40,072 nucleotides of DNA from an uncultured Bacteroidales bacterium (GCA_946011725.1 CAMGBT010000014.1:1-40072), one strand, 5' to 3'. Positions 26,918 through 34,769 are shown, counted from the stretch's first letter. The notes: a model not told the origin generated them from the letters alone. Translations and numbers: made by a program.

Positions 26918-28117
26918 ATGGAACAGTTATTCGAACGAAAAAACCAATTAGTGCGGCTCACTTCGCTGAATTTTGTGCGCGATATCATGAATGACATCAA
27001 CTGGAATGCCCAACTCATCTGCATACGAGGCGCTCGTGGCGTGGGAAAAACCACCCTTATGCTCCAGTATATCAAAAAAAATTACCCCGCCATGAGTCGG
27101 CAGGTGCTATTCGTTAGCCTTGACACATTGTATTTCACCACTAATTCTCTGCTCGACTTGGCTCGAGATTTTTACAACAATGGCGGCAAACATCTTTTCA
27201 TTGATGAAGTGCATAAATACCCCACCTGGAGCAAAGAAGTTAAAGAAATCTACGACCTCTATCCGGATATGCGCGTGGTTATTAGCGGCTCCTTATTACT
27301 TAATATATTGGGGGGCGATGCTGACTTGTCGCGCCGCTGCGTGCCTTACGATATGCAAGGCTTCTCTTTTCGCGAGTACCTCGCTTTCTATCACAAAATT
27401 TTACTTCCCAAGTGCAATCTGCACTCGCTTCTCTCCGCTCCCGAGGATATTTGCGCAGCTGTGTTGGACCGTTGCCATCCCCTACCGCTGTTTAAGGACT
27501 ACCTCAAATTCGGCTATTTCCCTTTCTATAGTAAAAATAAGGAAAACTACTACACCTTGGTGGAGCAAGTGCTCAGTTACGTAGTGGAAATGGAACTTCC
27601 GCAAATTTTCAATGTGGAAGTGGCTATGACCCGCAAAATCAAAGCACTCTTAGCGGTAATCAGCGCAAGTAAACCTTACGAAGTCGATGCATCAAAATTG
27701 AGCAGTGTGATTGGTGTGCACCGCACTACCGTTGTCAACTATTTATATATGCTTCAAAAAGCAAGCATCATCAATATGCTCTTCCAAGAAGCAAAGTCAA
27801 TCAAGAAACTTCAGAAGCCCGACAAAATTTACCTCGAAAACACTAATCTACTGTATGCAATTGCTCCCGAGTCAGTTGAAATTGGTACATTGCGTGAGAC
27901 ATTCTGTGTTAACCAACTTTCGTATGCCCATCAAGTGGAATACCGCAAGCAGAAGGGCGATTTCTTAGTCGATGGCAAGTTTACCATCGAGGTCGGCGGC
28001 CAAGCCAAAGGCTTCGAGCAAATTGCCGGTGTGGACAATTCATATATCTTTGCTGATGACATCGAGATGCCATACGGGCGCAAACTTCCCCTTTGGCTCG
28101 CCGGCTTCACCTACTAA
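26918..28117 (+). CDS. AAA_14 / DUF4143 family ATPase
   Basis: This 399-residue protein belongs to the archaeal/bacterial AAA_14 group with a C-terminal DUF4143-type region. The Walker A motif is GARGVGKTT (38-46, K44), Walker B is HLFIDEVHK (92-100, D96 and E97), and a sensor-like stretch VVISGSLL follows. A winged-helix-like segment lies near 265-300 (VDASKLSSVIGVHRTTVVNYL). The C-terminal nuclease-like fold shows EVGGQAKGFEQI. The cellular role of this widespread family is not settled. I chose the ATG at 26918; an in-frame ATG at 26783 would read through the palindromes and promoter. Its base composition is noticeably more AT-rich than that of its neighbours, and it sits alone between terminators, which suggests acquisition by transfer. 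Confidence 0.85.
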   Translation: MEQLFERKNQLVRLTSLNFVRDIMNDINWNAQLICIRGARGVGKTTLMLQYIKKNYPAMSRQVLFVSLDTLYFTTNSLLDLARDFYNNGGKHLFIDEVHKYPTWSKEVKEIYDLYPDMRVVISGSLLLNILGGDADLSRRCVPYDMQGFSFREYLAFYHKILLPKCNLHSLLSAPEDICAAVLDRCHPLPLFKDYLKFGYFPFYSKNKENYYTLVEQVLSYVVEMELPQIFNVEVAMTRKIKALLAVISASKPYEVDASKLSSVIGVHRTTVVNYLYMLQKASIINMLFQEAKSIKKLQKPDKIYLENTNLLYAIAPESVEIGTLRETFCVNQLSYAHQVEYRKQKGDFLVDGKFTIEVGGQAKGFEQIAGVDNSYIFADDIEMPYGRKLPLWLAGFTY

Positions 28118-28120
28118 TTT

Positions 28121-28140
28121 AGCCGGCTGAGATGCCGGCT
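28121..28140 (+). terminator. Weak hairpin after the ATPase gene
   Basis: AGCCGGC and GCCGGCT pair over 7 bp with loop TGAGAT, 4 bases after the stop. No T-run follows, so a terminator role is uncertain. Confidence 0.4.
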
Positions 28141-28276
28141 CCTGGGCTTTAGCGAAGTGTAACTTCCAACTGTGGAGCGGTTGTTCTCGTCCCCTTATTT
28201 CGTCGTGCGGATCTGTAGCCTCGAGGCCTCTTTGCCGCCACTTGGCGAAGCTGAGAACGTCACCGCGCAAATATTT

Positions 28277-28307
28277 TTGCATATATCGCGGAATTTCTGT
28301 AACTTTG
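28277..28307 (+). promoter_or_regulatory. Promoter of the PASTA protein / rluD operon
   Basis: TTG (28277-28279), a 20-base gap and TAACTTTG (28300-28307) lie 17 bases before the ATG at 28325. Confidence 0.7.
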
Positions 28308-28324
28308 CACATTATTTGAAAGTT

Positions 28325-28978
28325 ATGGCCAACAACTCTTCTTTCCTGCAAAAAATTGTCGACATCTATCGCCGATTCCCGGTGTGGTCAAACATAGTGC
28401 TCATTGCTCTGGCTACCATGATATTGGTGTGGATCTGTCTGATTTTCCTCGACGTGTGGACCCATCACGGCGACAATGCCACCGTGCCCGAAATCAAGCA
28501 CCAATCCTACGAGCAAGCGCGCCAAACCCTCGCCGCCAGCGGCCTCGCCATCGAGATTGCCGACTCCATCTACGACACCTCTATCGCCCCCGGCACAGTG
28601 GTCGAGTCATGGCCCAAAGCCGGCGCCGTGGTCAAAGCCGGTCGCAACGTCTACGTCACCGTCACCGCCTTCTCCCCCAAGGAGGTGACAATCACACGCC
28701 CCATTACCGGTGTGTCGGCTCGCCAAGCCGTTAGCTACCTCAACGCCATCGGCATCTCTAACGTCCGCATGGTCAACGTTCCATCCGAGTATCCCGACTT
28801 GGTTATCTCAGCCCATAGCGACAACCGACCCGTGGGCGTCGGCTCAATGTTGCCCGTTTCAGCCACCGTCACCCTCGAAGTAGGCGTTGCCTACGTGCAA
28901 GAAACTTCCGCCGATTCCATATCCTCCGAAGACGCTATTGAAGAGGAATTCACCTCCGGCTCATCTTATTTCGAATGA
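28325..28978 (+). CDS. Membrane-anchored PASTA-domain protein
   Basis: The 217-residue product has a short cytoplasmic N-terminus, one membrane segment (about 21-43, WSNIVLIALATMILVWICLIFL) and two PASTA domains outside: about 51-115 (VPEIKHQSYEQARQTLAASGL) and about 121-188. PASTA domains bind peptidoglycan fragments or beta-lactam-like structures and usually sit on Ser/Thr kinases or penicillin-binding proteins; here no kinase or transpeptidase domain is attached. The start at 28325 is chosen because it follows the promoter by 17 bases, and earlier in-frame codons would include that promoter. The stop overlaps the rluD start (ATGA), so synthesis of the two is coupled. I recall stand-alone PASTA proteins next to rluD in other Bacteroidetes. 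The exact role is unknown. Confidence 0.87.
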   Translation: MANNSSFLQKIVDIYRRFPVWSNIVLIALATMILVWICLIFLDVWTHHGDNATVPEIKHQSYEQARQTLAASGLAIEIADSIYDTSIAPGTVVESWPKAGAVVKAGRNVYVTVTAFSPKEVTITRPITGVSARQAVSYLNAIGISNVRMVNVPSEYPDLVISAHSDNRPVGVGSMLPVSATVTLEVGVAYVQETSADSISSEDAIEEEFTSGSSYFE

Positions 28979-30057
28979 CCTCCGACGAAATTTTCTGCGA
29001 CGACTTAGCGCCCGACACCGAAGAGCAACACCCCGTTGTGATCATCGACGGCGACGACGAGCGCCAACTCTACGAACACTTCCGCTTCGTGGCCGACCCC
29101 GGTCAGGCGCTGTTACGCGTGGACAAATTCCTCGTTGAACGCTTGCAAAAATCCTCGCGCAACCGCGTGCAGCAAGCCGCCGAAGCCGGGTGCATCCTCG
29201 TCAACGGCAAAGCCGTCAAAAGCAACTACCGCGTCAAGCCCCGCGACGTGGTGCAAGTGGTCATGGACCGCCCGCGCTACGACTTCGAAGTCGTGGCCGA
29301 AGACATTCCCCTCAACATCGTCTACGAAGACGACCACCTCTTGGTGGTCGACAAACCCGCCGGCATGGTGGTCCACCCCGGTCACGGTAACTACAACGGC
29401 ACCCTGGTCAACGCCCTCGCTTGGCACTTCCGCAACCTCCCCGACTACGACCCCTCCGACCCCCGCATGGGCCTGGTGCATCGCATCGACAAAGACACCT
29501 CCGGGCTACTCGTGGTGGCCAAAACGCCCGACGCAAAAACCGACCTCGGTCGTCAATTCTTCAACAAAACCACCCGCCGCCGTTACCTTGCCGTAGTGTG
29601 GGGCTGTCTCAACCCGCCCGACGGCCGCATCGAAGGCAACATCGGCCGATCCCTGCGCGACCGCCTGCAGATGGCCGTCTTCCCCGACGGCTCGCAAGGC
29701 AAACACGCCGTCACCCACTACCACACCCTCGAAAACCTTGCCCACGTGTCCGCCATAGAATGCGTGCTCGAAACCGGTCGCACCCACCAAATCCGCGTCC
29801 ACATGCGCCACATCGGCCATCCCCTGTTCAACGACGCCCGCTACGGCGGCGACCAAATCCTCCGCGGCGTCCCCTCCGCCACCTACAAAGCCTTCGTGCA
29901 AAACTGCTTCGAAATCTGCCCCCGCCAAGCCCTCCACGCCCGCACCCTCGGCTTCCGCCACCCCGCCACCGGACAAGAGATGGACTTCACCTCCCCCATC
30001 CCCGCCGATATCCAAGCCCTCATAGAGCGTTGGCGCTCCTACGCCTCCAGCCACTAA
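28975..30057 (+). CDS. rluD: Large-subunit rRNA pseudouridine synthase, RluD family
   Basis: RluA/RluD enzymes convert uridines of 23S rRNA to pseudouridine. The 360-residue protein has an N-terminal S4 RNA-binding domain (about 48-95, LRVDKFLVERLQKSSRNRVQQAAEAG and ILVNGKAVKSNYRV). The catalytic domain follows (about 112-350), with the active-site aspartate D172 in HRIDKDTSG. LETGRTHQIRVHMRHIGHPLFND is the typical distal motif. The RluD branch rather than RluA or RluC is inferred from the S4 domain and overall length. The first 45 residues are acidic and not part of the usual domains. It is coupled by a 4-base overlap to the PASTA gene. Confidence 0.93.
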   Translation: MTSDEIFCDDLAPDTEEQHPVVIIDGDDERQLYEHFRFVADPGQALLRVDKFLVERLQKSSRNRVQQAAEAGCILVNGKAVKSNYRVKPRDVVQVVMDRPRYDFEVVAEDIPLNIVYEDDHLLVVDKPAGMVVHPGHGNYNGTLVNALAWHFRNLPDYDPSDPRMGLVHRIDKDTSGLLVVAKTPDAKTDLGRQFFNKTTRRRYLAVVWGCLNPPDGRIEGNIGRSLRDRLQMAVFPDGSQGKHAVTHYHTLENLAHVSAIECVLETGRTHQIRVHMRHIGHPLFNDARYGGDQILRGVPSATYKAFVQNCFEICPRQALHARTLGFRHPATGQEMDFTSPIPADIQALIERWRSYASSH

Positions 30058-30073
30058 CCCGCCCGCCCGCCGC

Positions 30074-30124
30074 CTCGCCGAGCGCGGAGCCTTTTTGGAA
30101 TAGCTCCGAGCTCCTGCTCGGCCA
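30074..30124 (-). repeat. Dispersed intergenic repeat, copy A
   Basis: Read on the minus strand it runs GCCGAGCAGGAGCTCGGAGC, then TATTCCAAAAAGGCTCCGCG and CTCGGCGAGG. It shares this order and most bases with two other intergenic stretches near 32162 and 39917. It lies between rluD and the rpsA promoter, where its inverted GC blocks could also form a hairpin. Confidence 0.65.
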
Positions 30125-30175
30125 AGCAGCCGTGCCGTCCGCCCCCCGCTTTTTCAAAAAAACTTGCCCAAACTC

Positions 30176-30206
30176 TTGCAAATCAGCGAAAAATGTCGTA
30201 ACTTTG
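30176..30206 (+). promoter_or_regulatory. Promoter of rpsA
   Basis: TTG (30176-30178), a 20-base gap and TAACTTTG (30199-30206). The ATG at 30300 leaves a leader of roughly 85-90 bases, GC-rich at first and then AT-rich without a Shine-Dalgarno sequence. Confidence 0.7.
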
Positions 30207-30299
30207 CACCGCTTTGTGGACATTGCGCCCGCGAGCGTCCTTAGCCGGTGTGCGGCGGGACATCTATTTTATTCATTATTAATTACTTATTGCTATTTA

Positions 30300-32081
30300 A
30301 TGGCAGATCAATTTACTACCGCCATCGAAGACTTCGACTGGGAAGGCTACGAAAAAGGCGAAACCGCCGGTGAGAAATCTCGCGAAGAACTCACCCGCAC
30401 CTACGATGAGTCGCTGAACACTATCAAAGACAAAGACGTAATCGAAGGTACCATCATCGCTCTCAACAAACGCGAAGCTGTGGTTAACATCGGTTATAAG
30501 AGCGACGGCATCATCCCCATGAGCGAATTCCGCTACAACCCCGACATCAAAGTCGGCGACGTAGTTGAAGTCTTCATCGAAAACCAAGAAGACAAAAAGG
30601 GTCAGCTCATCCTCTCCCACAAGAAAGCCCGCGCTTCTCGCTCCTGGGAACGCATCAACGCTGCTCTTGCTAACGACGAAATCATCAAAGGCTTCATCAA
30701 ATGCCGCACCAAAGGTGGCATGATCGTGGACGTTTTCGGCCTCGAAGCATTCCTCCCCGGCTCCCAAATCGACGTGAAGCCCATCCGCGACTACGACGTT
30801 TACGTGGGCAAAACCATGGAATTCAAAGTCGTTAAAATCAACGAAGAATTCAAAAACGTTGTTATCTCTCACAAAGCTCTCATCGAAGCTGAGCTCGAAC
30901 AACAAAAACGCGAAATCATCTCCAAACTCGAAAAAGGTCAAGTGCTCGAAGGCACCGTTAAAAACATCACCTCCTACGGCGTATTCATCGACCTGGGCGG
31001 CGTTGACGGTCTCATCCACATCACCGACCTCTCCTGGGGCCGCGTTACAAAACCCTCCGAAGTTGTTCAACTCGACCAAAAACTCAACGTGGTTATCCTC
31101 GACTTCGACGACGAGAAAAAACGCATCGCCCTCGGCCTCAAACAGCTCCAACCCCATCCCTGGGATGCCCTCGATCCCAACCTCAAAGTTGGCGACCACG
31201 TTAAAGGCAAAGTTGTCGTTATGGCCGATTACGGCGCATTCCTCGAAATCGCTCCCGGCGTAGAAGGCCTCATCCACGTTTCCGAAATGTCCTGGAGCCA
31301 ACACCTCCGCACCGCCCAAGACTTCATGCAAGTCGGCGACGAAGTGGAAGCCGTTATCCTCACCCTCGACCGCGAAGAACGCAAGATGAGCCTCGGTATC
31401 AAACAACTCAAACCCGATCCCTGGGAAAATATCGAAGAAAAATACCCCGTTGGCTCCCGCCACACCGCTCGCGTGCGCAACTTCACTAACTTCTCCGGCT
31501 GCGTTGAACTCGACGAAGGCGTTGACGGCCTCATCCACATCTCCGACCTCTCTTGGACCAAGAAAATCAAACACCCCAGCGAATTCACCCAAGTCGGCAA
31601 CGACATCGAAGTCGAAGTTCTCGCTATCGACAAAGAAAACCGTCGCCTCAGCCTCGGTCACAAACAACTCGAAGAAAACCCCTGGGACGTATTCGAAACC
31701 ATCTTCACCGTTGGTAGCGTTCACGAAGGCACCATCGTCGAAATGCTCGACAAAGGCGCTGTCGTTGCTCTCCCCTACGGCGTAGAAGGCTTCGCCACCC
31801 CCAAGCACCTCGTTAAGGAAGACGGCACCACCGCCGCCGTGGACGAAAAACTCCCCTTCAAGGTTATCGAGTTCAACAAAGAAACCAAGCGCATCATCCT
31901 CTCTCACAGCCGCATCTTCGAAGACGAAGCTCGTGCAGAAGCTCGCACCGAACGCAAACCCAAACGTCAGCCCCGCAAAGCTGAAGCCGAAGCACCCGTA
32001 GCTGCTCCCGCCATCGAAAAAGCCACCCTCGGCGACCTCGAAGCCCTCGCAGCCCTCAAAGAAAAACTTTCCGGCAAATAA
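30300..32081 (+). CDS. rpsA: 30S ribosomal protein S1
   Basis: S1 binds mRNA at the small ribosomal subunit and helps unfold leaders, a role of special weight in Bacteroidetes where Shine-Dalgarno pairing is little used. The 593-residue protein has six S1 (OB-fold) repeats beginning near residues 49, 130, 217, 301, 387 and 476. The clearest are VDGLIHITDLSW, VEGLIHVSEMSW and VDGLIHISDLSW in repeats 3-5. The C-terminus has a basic stretch (RTERKPKRQPRK) and an alanine-rich acidic tail. The start at 30300 is chosen because it follows an AT-rich leader and opens with MADQFTTAIEDFDWEGYEKG; the reading frame is open a further 879 bases upstream, but that part overlaps rluD and the promoter. A terminator follows directly. 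Confidence 0.96.
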   Translation: MADQFTTAIEDFDWEGYEKGETAGEKSREELTRTYDESLNTIKDKDVIEGTIIALNKREAVVNIGYKSDGIIPMSEFRYNPDIKVGDVVEVFIENQEDKKGQLILSHKKARASRSWERINAALANDEIIKGFIKCRTKGGMIVDVFGLEAFLPGSQIDVKPIRDYDVYVGKTMEFKVVKINEEFKNVVISHKALIEAELEQQKREIISKLEKGQVLEGTVKNITSYGVFIDLGGVDGLIHITDLSWGRVTKPSEVVQLDQKLNVVILDFDDEKKRIALGLKQLQPHPWDALDPNLKVGDHVKGKVVVMADYGAFLEIAPGVEGLIHVSEMSWSQHLRTAQDFMQVGDEVEAVILTLDREERKMSLGIKQLKPDPWENIEEKYPVGSRHTARVRNFTNFSGCVELDEGVDGLIHISDLSWTKKIKHPSEFTQVGNDIEVEVLAIDKENRRLSLGHKQLEENPWDVFETIFTVGSVHEGTIVEMLDKGAVVALPYGVEGFATPKHLVKEDGTTAAVDEKLPFKVIEFNKETKRIILSHSRIFEDEARAEARTERKPKRQPRKAEAEAPVAAPAIEKATLGDLEALAALKEKLSGK

Positions 32082-32099
32082 TCCCTCCCACATACCGCC

Positions 32100-32132
32100 C
32101 AAAAAGGCCGACGCTCCGCGCCGGCCTTTTTT
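32100..32132 (+). terminator. Terminator of rpsA
   Basis: AAAAAGGCCG (32101-32110) pairs with CGGCCTTTTT (32122-32131). The interior is GC-rich and a T-run ends the structure, 19 bases after the rpsA stop. Confidence 0.88.
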
Positions 32133-32161
32133 AATTCCGGCGCAGCACCCTACAGCGCCGC

Positions 32162-32204
32162 CCGAGCAAGAGCTCGGAGCTGGTGCAAAAAGGCTCCGCG
32201 CGCC
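32162..32204 (+). repeat. Dispersed intergenic repeat, copy B
   Basis: CCGAGCAAGAGCTCGGAGCT is followed by GGTGCAAAAAGGCTCCGCGC. It matches copies A (30074-30124, minus) and C (39917-39957, plus) in base order, with a few changes. Confidence 0.65.
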
Positions 32205-32275
32205 CGCTGTGCCAGCCGCCGGGTATGGCAGCGGCAAGGCTCGGCGCAGCGAAGCGCCCGCCGCGGTGCGGTTCG

Positions 32276-32356
32276 GTGGCGAGGCGGAAGCCGAGCTGCG
32301 CGGAAGCGCCCGGCCACCAGCCTTGGGTTATGTGGCGAGGCGGAAGCCGAGCTGCG
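32276..32356 (+). repeat. 25-base direct repeat, two copies
   Basis: The stretches 32276-32300 and 32332-32356 are identical over 25 bases (beginning GTGGCGAGGCGG and ending AGCTGCG) and lie 56 bases apart. Both are in non-coding sequence. I do not see a third full copy nearby. Confidence 0.8.
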
Positions 32357-32478
32357 GCGCGCTCTCAGCTCTCCTCCGCCCCGGCCCCGCGCTCTTCCCT
32401 CTTGGCTGTTTTGCACTTTTTATTCGGGGTTTTAACATCTTTTATGTTATTTCGCTTTTTTCTACCGCCTTTTTGTCG

Positions 32479-32486
32479 TAACTTTG
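32479..32486 (+). promoter_or_regulatory. -7 box of the greA promoter
   Basis: TAACTTTG fits TAnnTTTG. The expected -33 site has only TTT, so the match is partial. It leaves a leader of about 110 bases before the greA ATG. Confidence 0.55.
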
Positions 32487-32520
32487 CAGTGCAAAATAGG
32501 TATTCGTTTTTTAGGGACTC

Positions 32521-32536
32521 AGCCGCTTCGGCGGTT
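32521..32536 (+). promoter_or_regulatory. UUCG-capped hairpin in the greA leader
   Basis: CCGC-TTCG-GCGG forms a 4-bp stem (6 bp with A-T and G-T flanks) with a stable UUCG-type tetraloop inside the presumed greA leader, followed by a TTT-containing stretch. It could be an attenuator or simply a structured leader. No function is shown. Confidence 0.35.
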
Positions 32537-32599
32537 TGGGTTTCTTCATTTTATTTTGCCCACTGTTATTTTGTTTAATCCTTTAACCGCTTTTTTATT

Positions 32600-33070
32600 A
32601 TGGCTATTACATACATGACCCGCGAAGGTTATAAGAAAAAAATGGAGGAGATCGCTTATCTCGAAAGCGTGAAACGCCCCGAAATCTCCCGCGCTATCGC
32701 TGAAGCTCGCGACAAGGGTGACCTCTCCGAAAACGCTGAATACGACGCTGCCAAGGAAGCTCAAGGCATGCTCGAAATGAAGATTGCCCAGCTCAAAGAC
32801 ATGGTGGCAAACGCCCGCATCATCGACGAGTCGAAGCTCAACTGCGACGAAGTGCAAATCCTCAACCGCGTGAAAATCAAGAACGTAGCCAACGGTATGG
32901 TGATGGAATACACCATCGTGGCCGACTCCGAAGCTAACCTCAAGGAGAAAAAAATCGCCACCTCCACCCCCATTGCTCAAGGCCTGATGGGCCACCGCGT
33001 GGGCGACGTGGTAGAAATCCGCGTACCCTCCGGCCTGATGAAATTCGAAATCGTTGAAATCGGCTTCTAA
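32600..33070 (+). CDS. greA: Transcription elongation factor GreA
   Basis: GreA enters the RNA polymerase secondary channel and stimulates cleavage of backtracked RNA. The 156-residue product has the normal length. An N-terminal antiparallel coiled coil covers about 1-75, whose tip carries the essential acidic residues D41 and E44 (KGDLSENAEYDAAKE). A C-terminal FKBP-like domain covers about 80-156 (SPI-like STPIAQGLMGHRVGDVVEI). It lies 11 bases before a HIT-family gene and is the first gene of a three-gene transcript with a long leader. Confidence 0.96.
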   Translation: MAITYMTREGYKKKMEEIAYLESVKRPEISRAIAEARDKGDLSENAEYDAAKEAQGMLEMKIAQLKDMVANARIIDESKLNCDEVQILNRVKIKNVANGMVMEYTIVADSEANLKEKKIATSTPIAQGLMGHRVGDVVEIRVPSGLMKFEIVEIGF

Positions 33071-33081
33071 TCCCTACAGCT

Positions 33082-33477
33082 ATGGCATCAATCTTTGCTC
33101 GCATTGCCGCCGGTGAAATTCCCTCGTACAAGGTGGCTGCCGACGACCGCTTTTTCGCATTCCTCGACATCAACCCCGTGGCCAAAGGTCACGTGTTAGT
33201 AATTCCCCGCGCTGAAGTCGACTACATCTTCGACCTCGACGACGACACCCTTGCCGGCCTCTATCTGTTCGCCAAACGCGTGGCCCGCGCGCTCAAAGCC
33301 GCCATCCCCTGCCGCAAAGTCGGCATGGCGGTGCTCGGTCTGGAAGTGCCCCACGCCCACATCCACTTGGTGCCCATGCAGAGCGAAGGCGACATGGACT
33401 TCCGTCGCGAAAAGCTCCAACTCACCGCCGAAGAAATGCAGGCAATCGCTTCATCCATCGCCGCTCACTTTGAATAA
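33082..33477 (+). CDS. HIT-family nucleotide-binding protein
   Basis: HIT proteins hydrolyse or transfer nucleotidyl groups, for example from adenosine phosphoramidate or dinucleoside polyphosphates. The 131-residue product has the short Hint-like form. IFARIAAGEIPSYKV is at the N-terminus, and VLVIPRAEVDYIFDL and the HIT triad HAHIHLVPM (H91, H93, H95, with H93 or H95 as nucleophile by family analogy) lie further on. Its usual partner DNA repair or metabolism gene is not evident. It lies 11 bases after greA, an arrangement I recall from other Bacteroidales, and 10 bases before the lipoprotein gene. Confidence 0.92.
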   Translation: MASIFARIAAGEIPSYKVAADDRFFAFLDINPVAKGHVLVIPRAEVDYIFDLDDDTLAGLYLFAKRVARALKAAIPCRKVGMAVLGLEVPHAHIHLVPMQSEGDMDFRREKLQLTAEEMQAIASSIAAHFE

Positions 33478-33487
33478 TTCCGCCAAA

Positions 33488-34588
33488 ATGAAACATACAT
33501 TCCTTGCCGCCATCGCCGCCGCTGCCCTGCTTGGCGGCGCATGCTCTCAGGCCCCCGCGGGCTGGAGCGTACAAGGCACTGTGGCCGACGTTGACTCCGC
33601 CAAAATCATCCTCGAAGGCTTCAACAACGGCCACTGGTACGTGATCGACTCCCTCGAAGTTGACCAAGACGGCTCCTTCGCCTACACCGCCGACGCCCCC
33701 GCCGCTTACCCCGACGTGATGCGCATCTCGCTCAACGGTCGCTCAATCTACTTCCCCGTGGATTCCGTTGACCGAGTGGAAGTTACCACCACCGCCGCCG
33801 ACTTCGGCCTGCGTTACACCCTGGCCGGCTCGCCCGACGCTGCGGCCATCCACTCGCTCGACAGCCTCATCAACGCCTCCATCGAGGCCGTTGGCGTAGA
33901 CTCCACCCTCCGTTGCGACGCCCTCAAGCAGCAGCTCTTCGCCACCGCCTTCGCCGACCAGCAGTCCGTGATGCCGCTCTACTACCTTATCAACCGTTCC
34001 GTGGGCCGCAAGCCGCTGTTCGACATCAATCATCGCGCCGATATGCGCCTCTATGGCGCAGTAGCTCAGCGCTTTAGCATTCTTTGCCCCGACGATCCCC
34101 GCACTGCCTACATGGTTCAGACCTACCAGCAGGCATTAGCCGCCCGTTCCGGTCTTACCGCTGAATACGAAGTGCCCACCGCCTCGCTGCCCGCCGACAT
34201 CGTCCGCTACGACATCAACGGCACCGAGCACTCCCTCGCGCAGGTAGCATCCAAAGGCAACGTTGTCCTGCTCAGCTTCACCTCCTACGACCTCGAAAGC
34301 TCGCCCTCCTACAACGCTCTCCTCAACACCATCTACGAGAAGTACCATGCCAACGGCTTGGAAATCTATCAGTTAGCGTTCGATGGCGACGAAAGCATGT
34401 GGAAACTCCGCGCCAAAAATCTCCCCTGGATAGCAGTGTGGAACACCACCACCGACGGCGACGCCGTGCTCCTTAGCTACAACGTAGGCGCCCTGCCCAT
34501 GACCTTCATCATCGACCGCAACGGCACCATTGCCGAACGCGTTGTAGACCCCACCACCTTAGAAAATATCGTTGCCAAATACCTCTAA
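33488..34588 (+). CDS. DUF4369 / thioredoxin-fold lipoprotein lacking the CxxC motif
   Basis: The 366-residue protein starts with a lipoprotein signal (LGGAC, lipidated C19), so it is probably anchored in the envelope. A DUF4369-like beta domain follows (about 26-105, WSVQGTVADVDSAKIILEGF). A helical linker and a thioredoxin/AhpC-TSA-like fold come next (about 240-366, NVVLLSFTSYD... and ALPMTFIIDRNGTIAERV). In the usual redox position the sequence is SYDLESSPSY, without cysteine, so it should not act as a disulfide exchanger by the normal mechanism. The cis-proline before TFIID is kept (LPMTF). The start at 33488 is chosen for the lipobox; the longer in-frame reading would overlap the HIT gene. 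Its role is unknown. Confidence 0.85.
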   Translation: MKHTFLAAIAAAALLGGACSQAPAGWSVQGTVADVDSAKIILEGFNNGHWYVIDSLEVDQDGSFAYTADAPAAYPDVMRISLNGRSIYFPVDSVDRVEVTTTAADFGLRYTLAGSPDAAAIHSLDSLINASIEAVGVDSTLRCDALKQQLFATAFADQQSVMPLYYLINRSVGRKPLFDINHRADMRLYGAVAQRFSILCPDDPRTAYMVQTYQQALAARSGLTAEYEVPTASLPADIVRYDINGTEHSLAQVASKGNVVLLSFTSYDLESSPSYNALLNTIYEKYHANGLEIYQLAFDGDESMWKLRAKNLPWIAVWNTTTDGDAVLLSYNVGALPMTFIIDRNGTIAERVVDPTTLENIVAKYL

Positions 34589-34613
34589 CCCAACCGGTTA
34601 ACGAAATAAGCAA

Positions 34614-34654
34614 GCCGCGGCACCATCCCTTAGGATCGGCGCCGCGGCCGTTTT
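34614..34654 (+). terminator. Terminator of the greA operon
   Basis: GCCGCGGC (34614-34621) pairs with GCCGCGGC (34641-34648; the sequence is self-complementary). An inner ATCC/GGAT pairing and CGTTTT follow. It lies 26 bases after the lipoprotein stop. Confidence 0.7.
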
Positions 34655-34704
34655 CATCCACGGGGAATGGCAGCTGCCGCAGTCCCCGTCGCTTTTTTGT
34701 CACA

Positions 34705-34723
34705 GCTCTGAGCTTCAGCGAAG
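34705..34723 (+). repeat. Short dispersed repeat, 19 bases
   Basis: GCTCTGAGCTTCAGCGAAG occurs here and, identically, at 16156-16174; a degenerate 12-base part (GCTTTAGCGAAG) is at 28146-28157. All three are intergenic, just downstream of gene ends. Confidence 0.7.
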
Positions 34724-34769
34724 GCCGCCGTCGCTTGTCCATCCCGGGGAGGGTGGGGCAGTAGCGCAC

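Larger units (their letters stand above)
32133..32470. other. Gene-free GC-rich gap between rpsA and greA
   Basis: I see no supported gene; the short ORFs on both strands are rich in Arg, Pro and Ala and reflect GC content only. It holds copy B of a dispersed repeat (32162-32204) and a 25-base direct repeat (32276-32300 and 32332-32356). It then turns AT-rich just before the greA promoter. Confidence 0.7.

Noticed and set aside
29421-30299. 293-residue N-terminal extension of ribosomal protein S1
   Set aside because: The extra part overlaps rluD in another frame, is Arg/Pro-rich, and contains the rpsA promoter; S1 begins normally at 30300.
32183-32578. 131-residue open frame between rpsA and greA
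   Set aside because: It crosses repeats and the greA promoter, has an unstructured Arg/Pro/Ala start and no start signal.
33251-33487. Upstream extension of the DUF4369 lipoprotein
   Set aside because: It lies entirely inside the HIT gene in another frame and would bury the lipoprotein signal.
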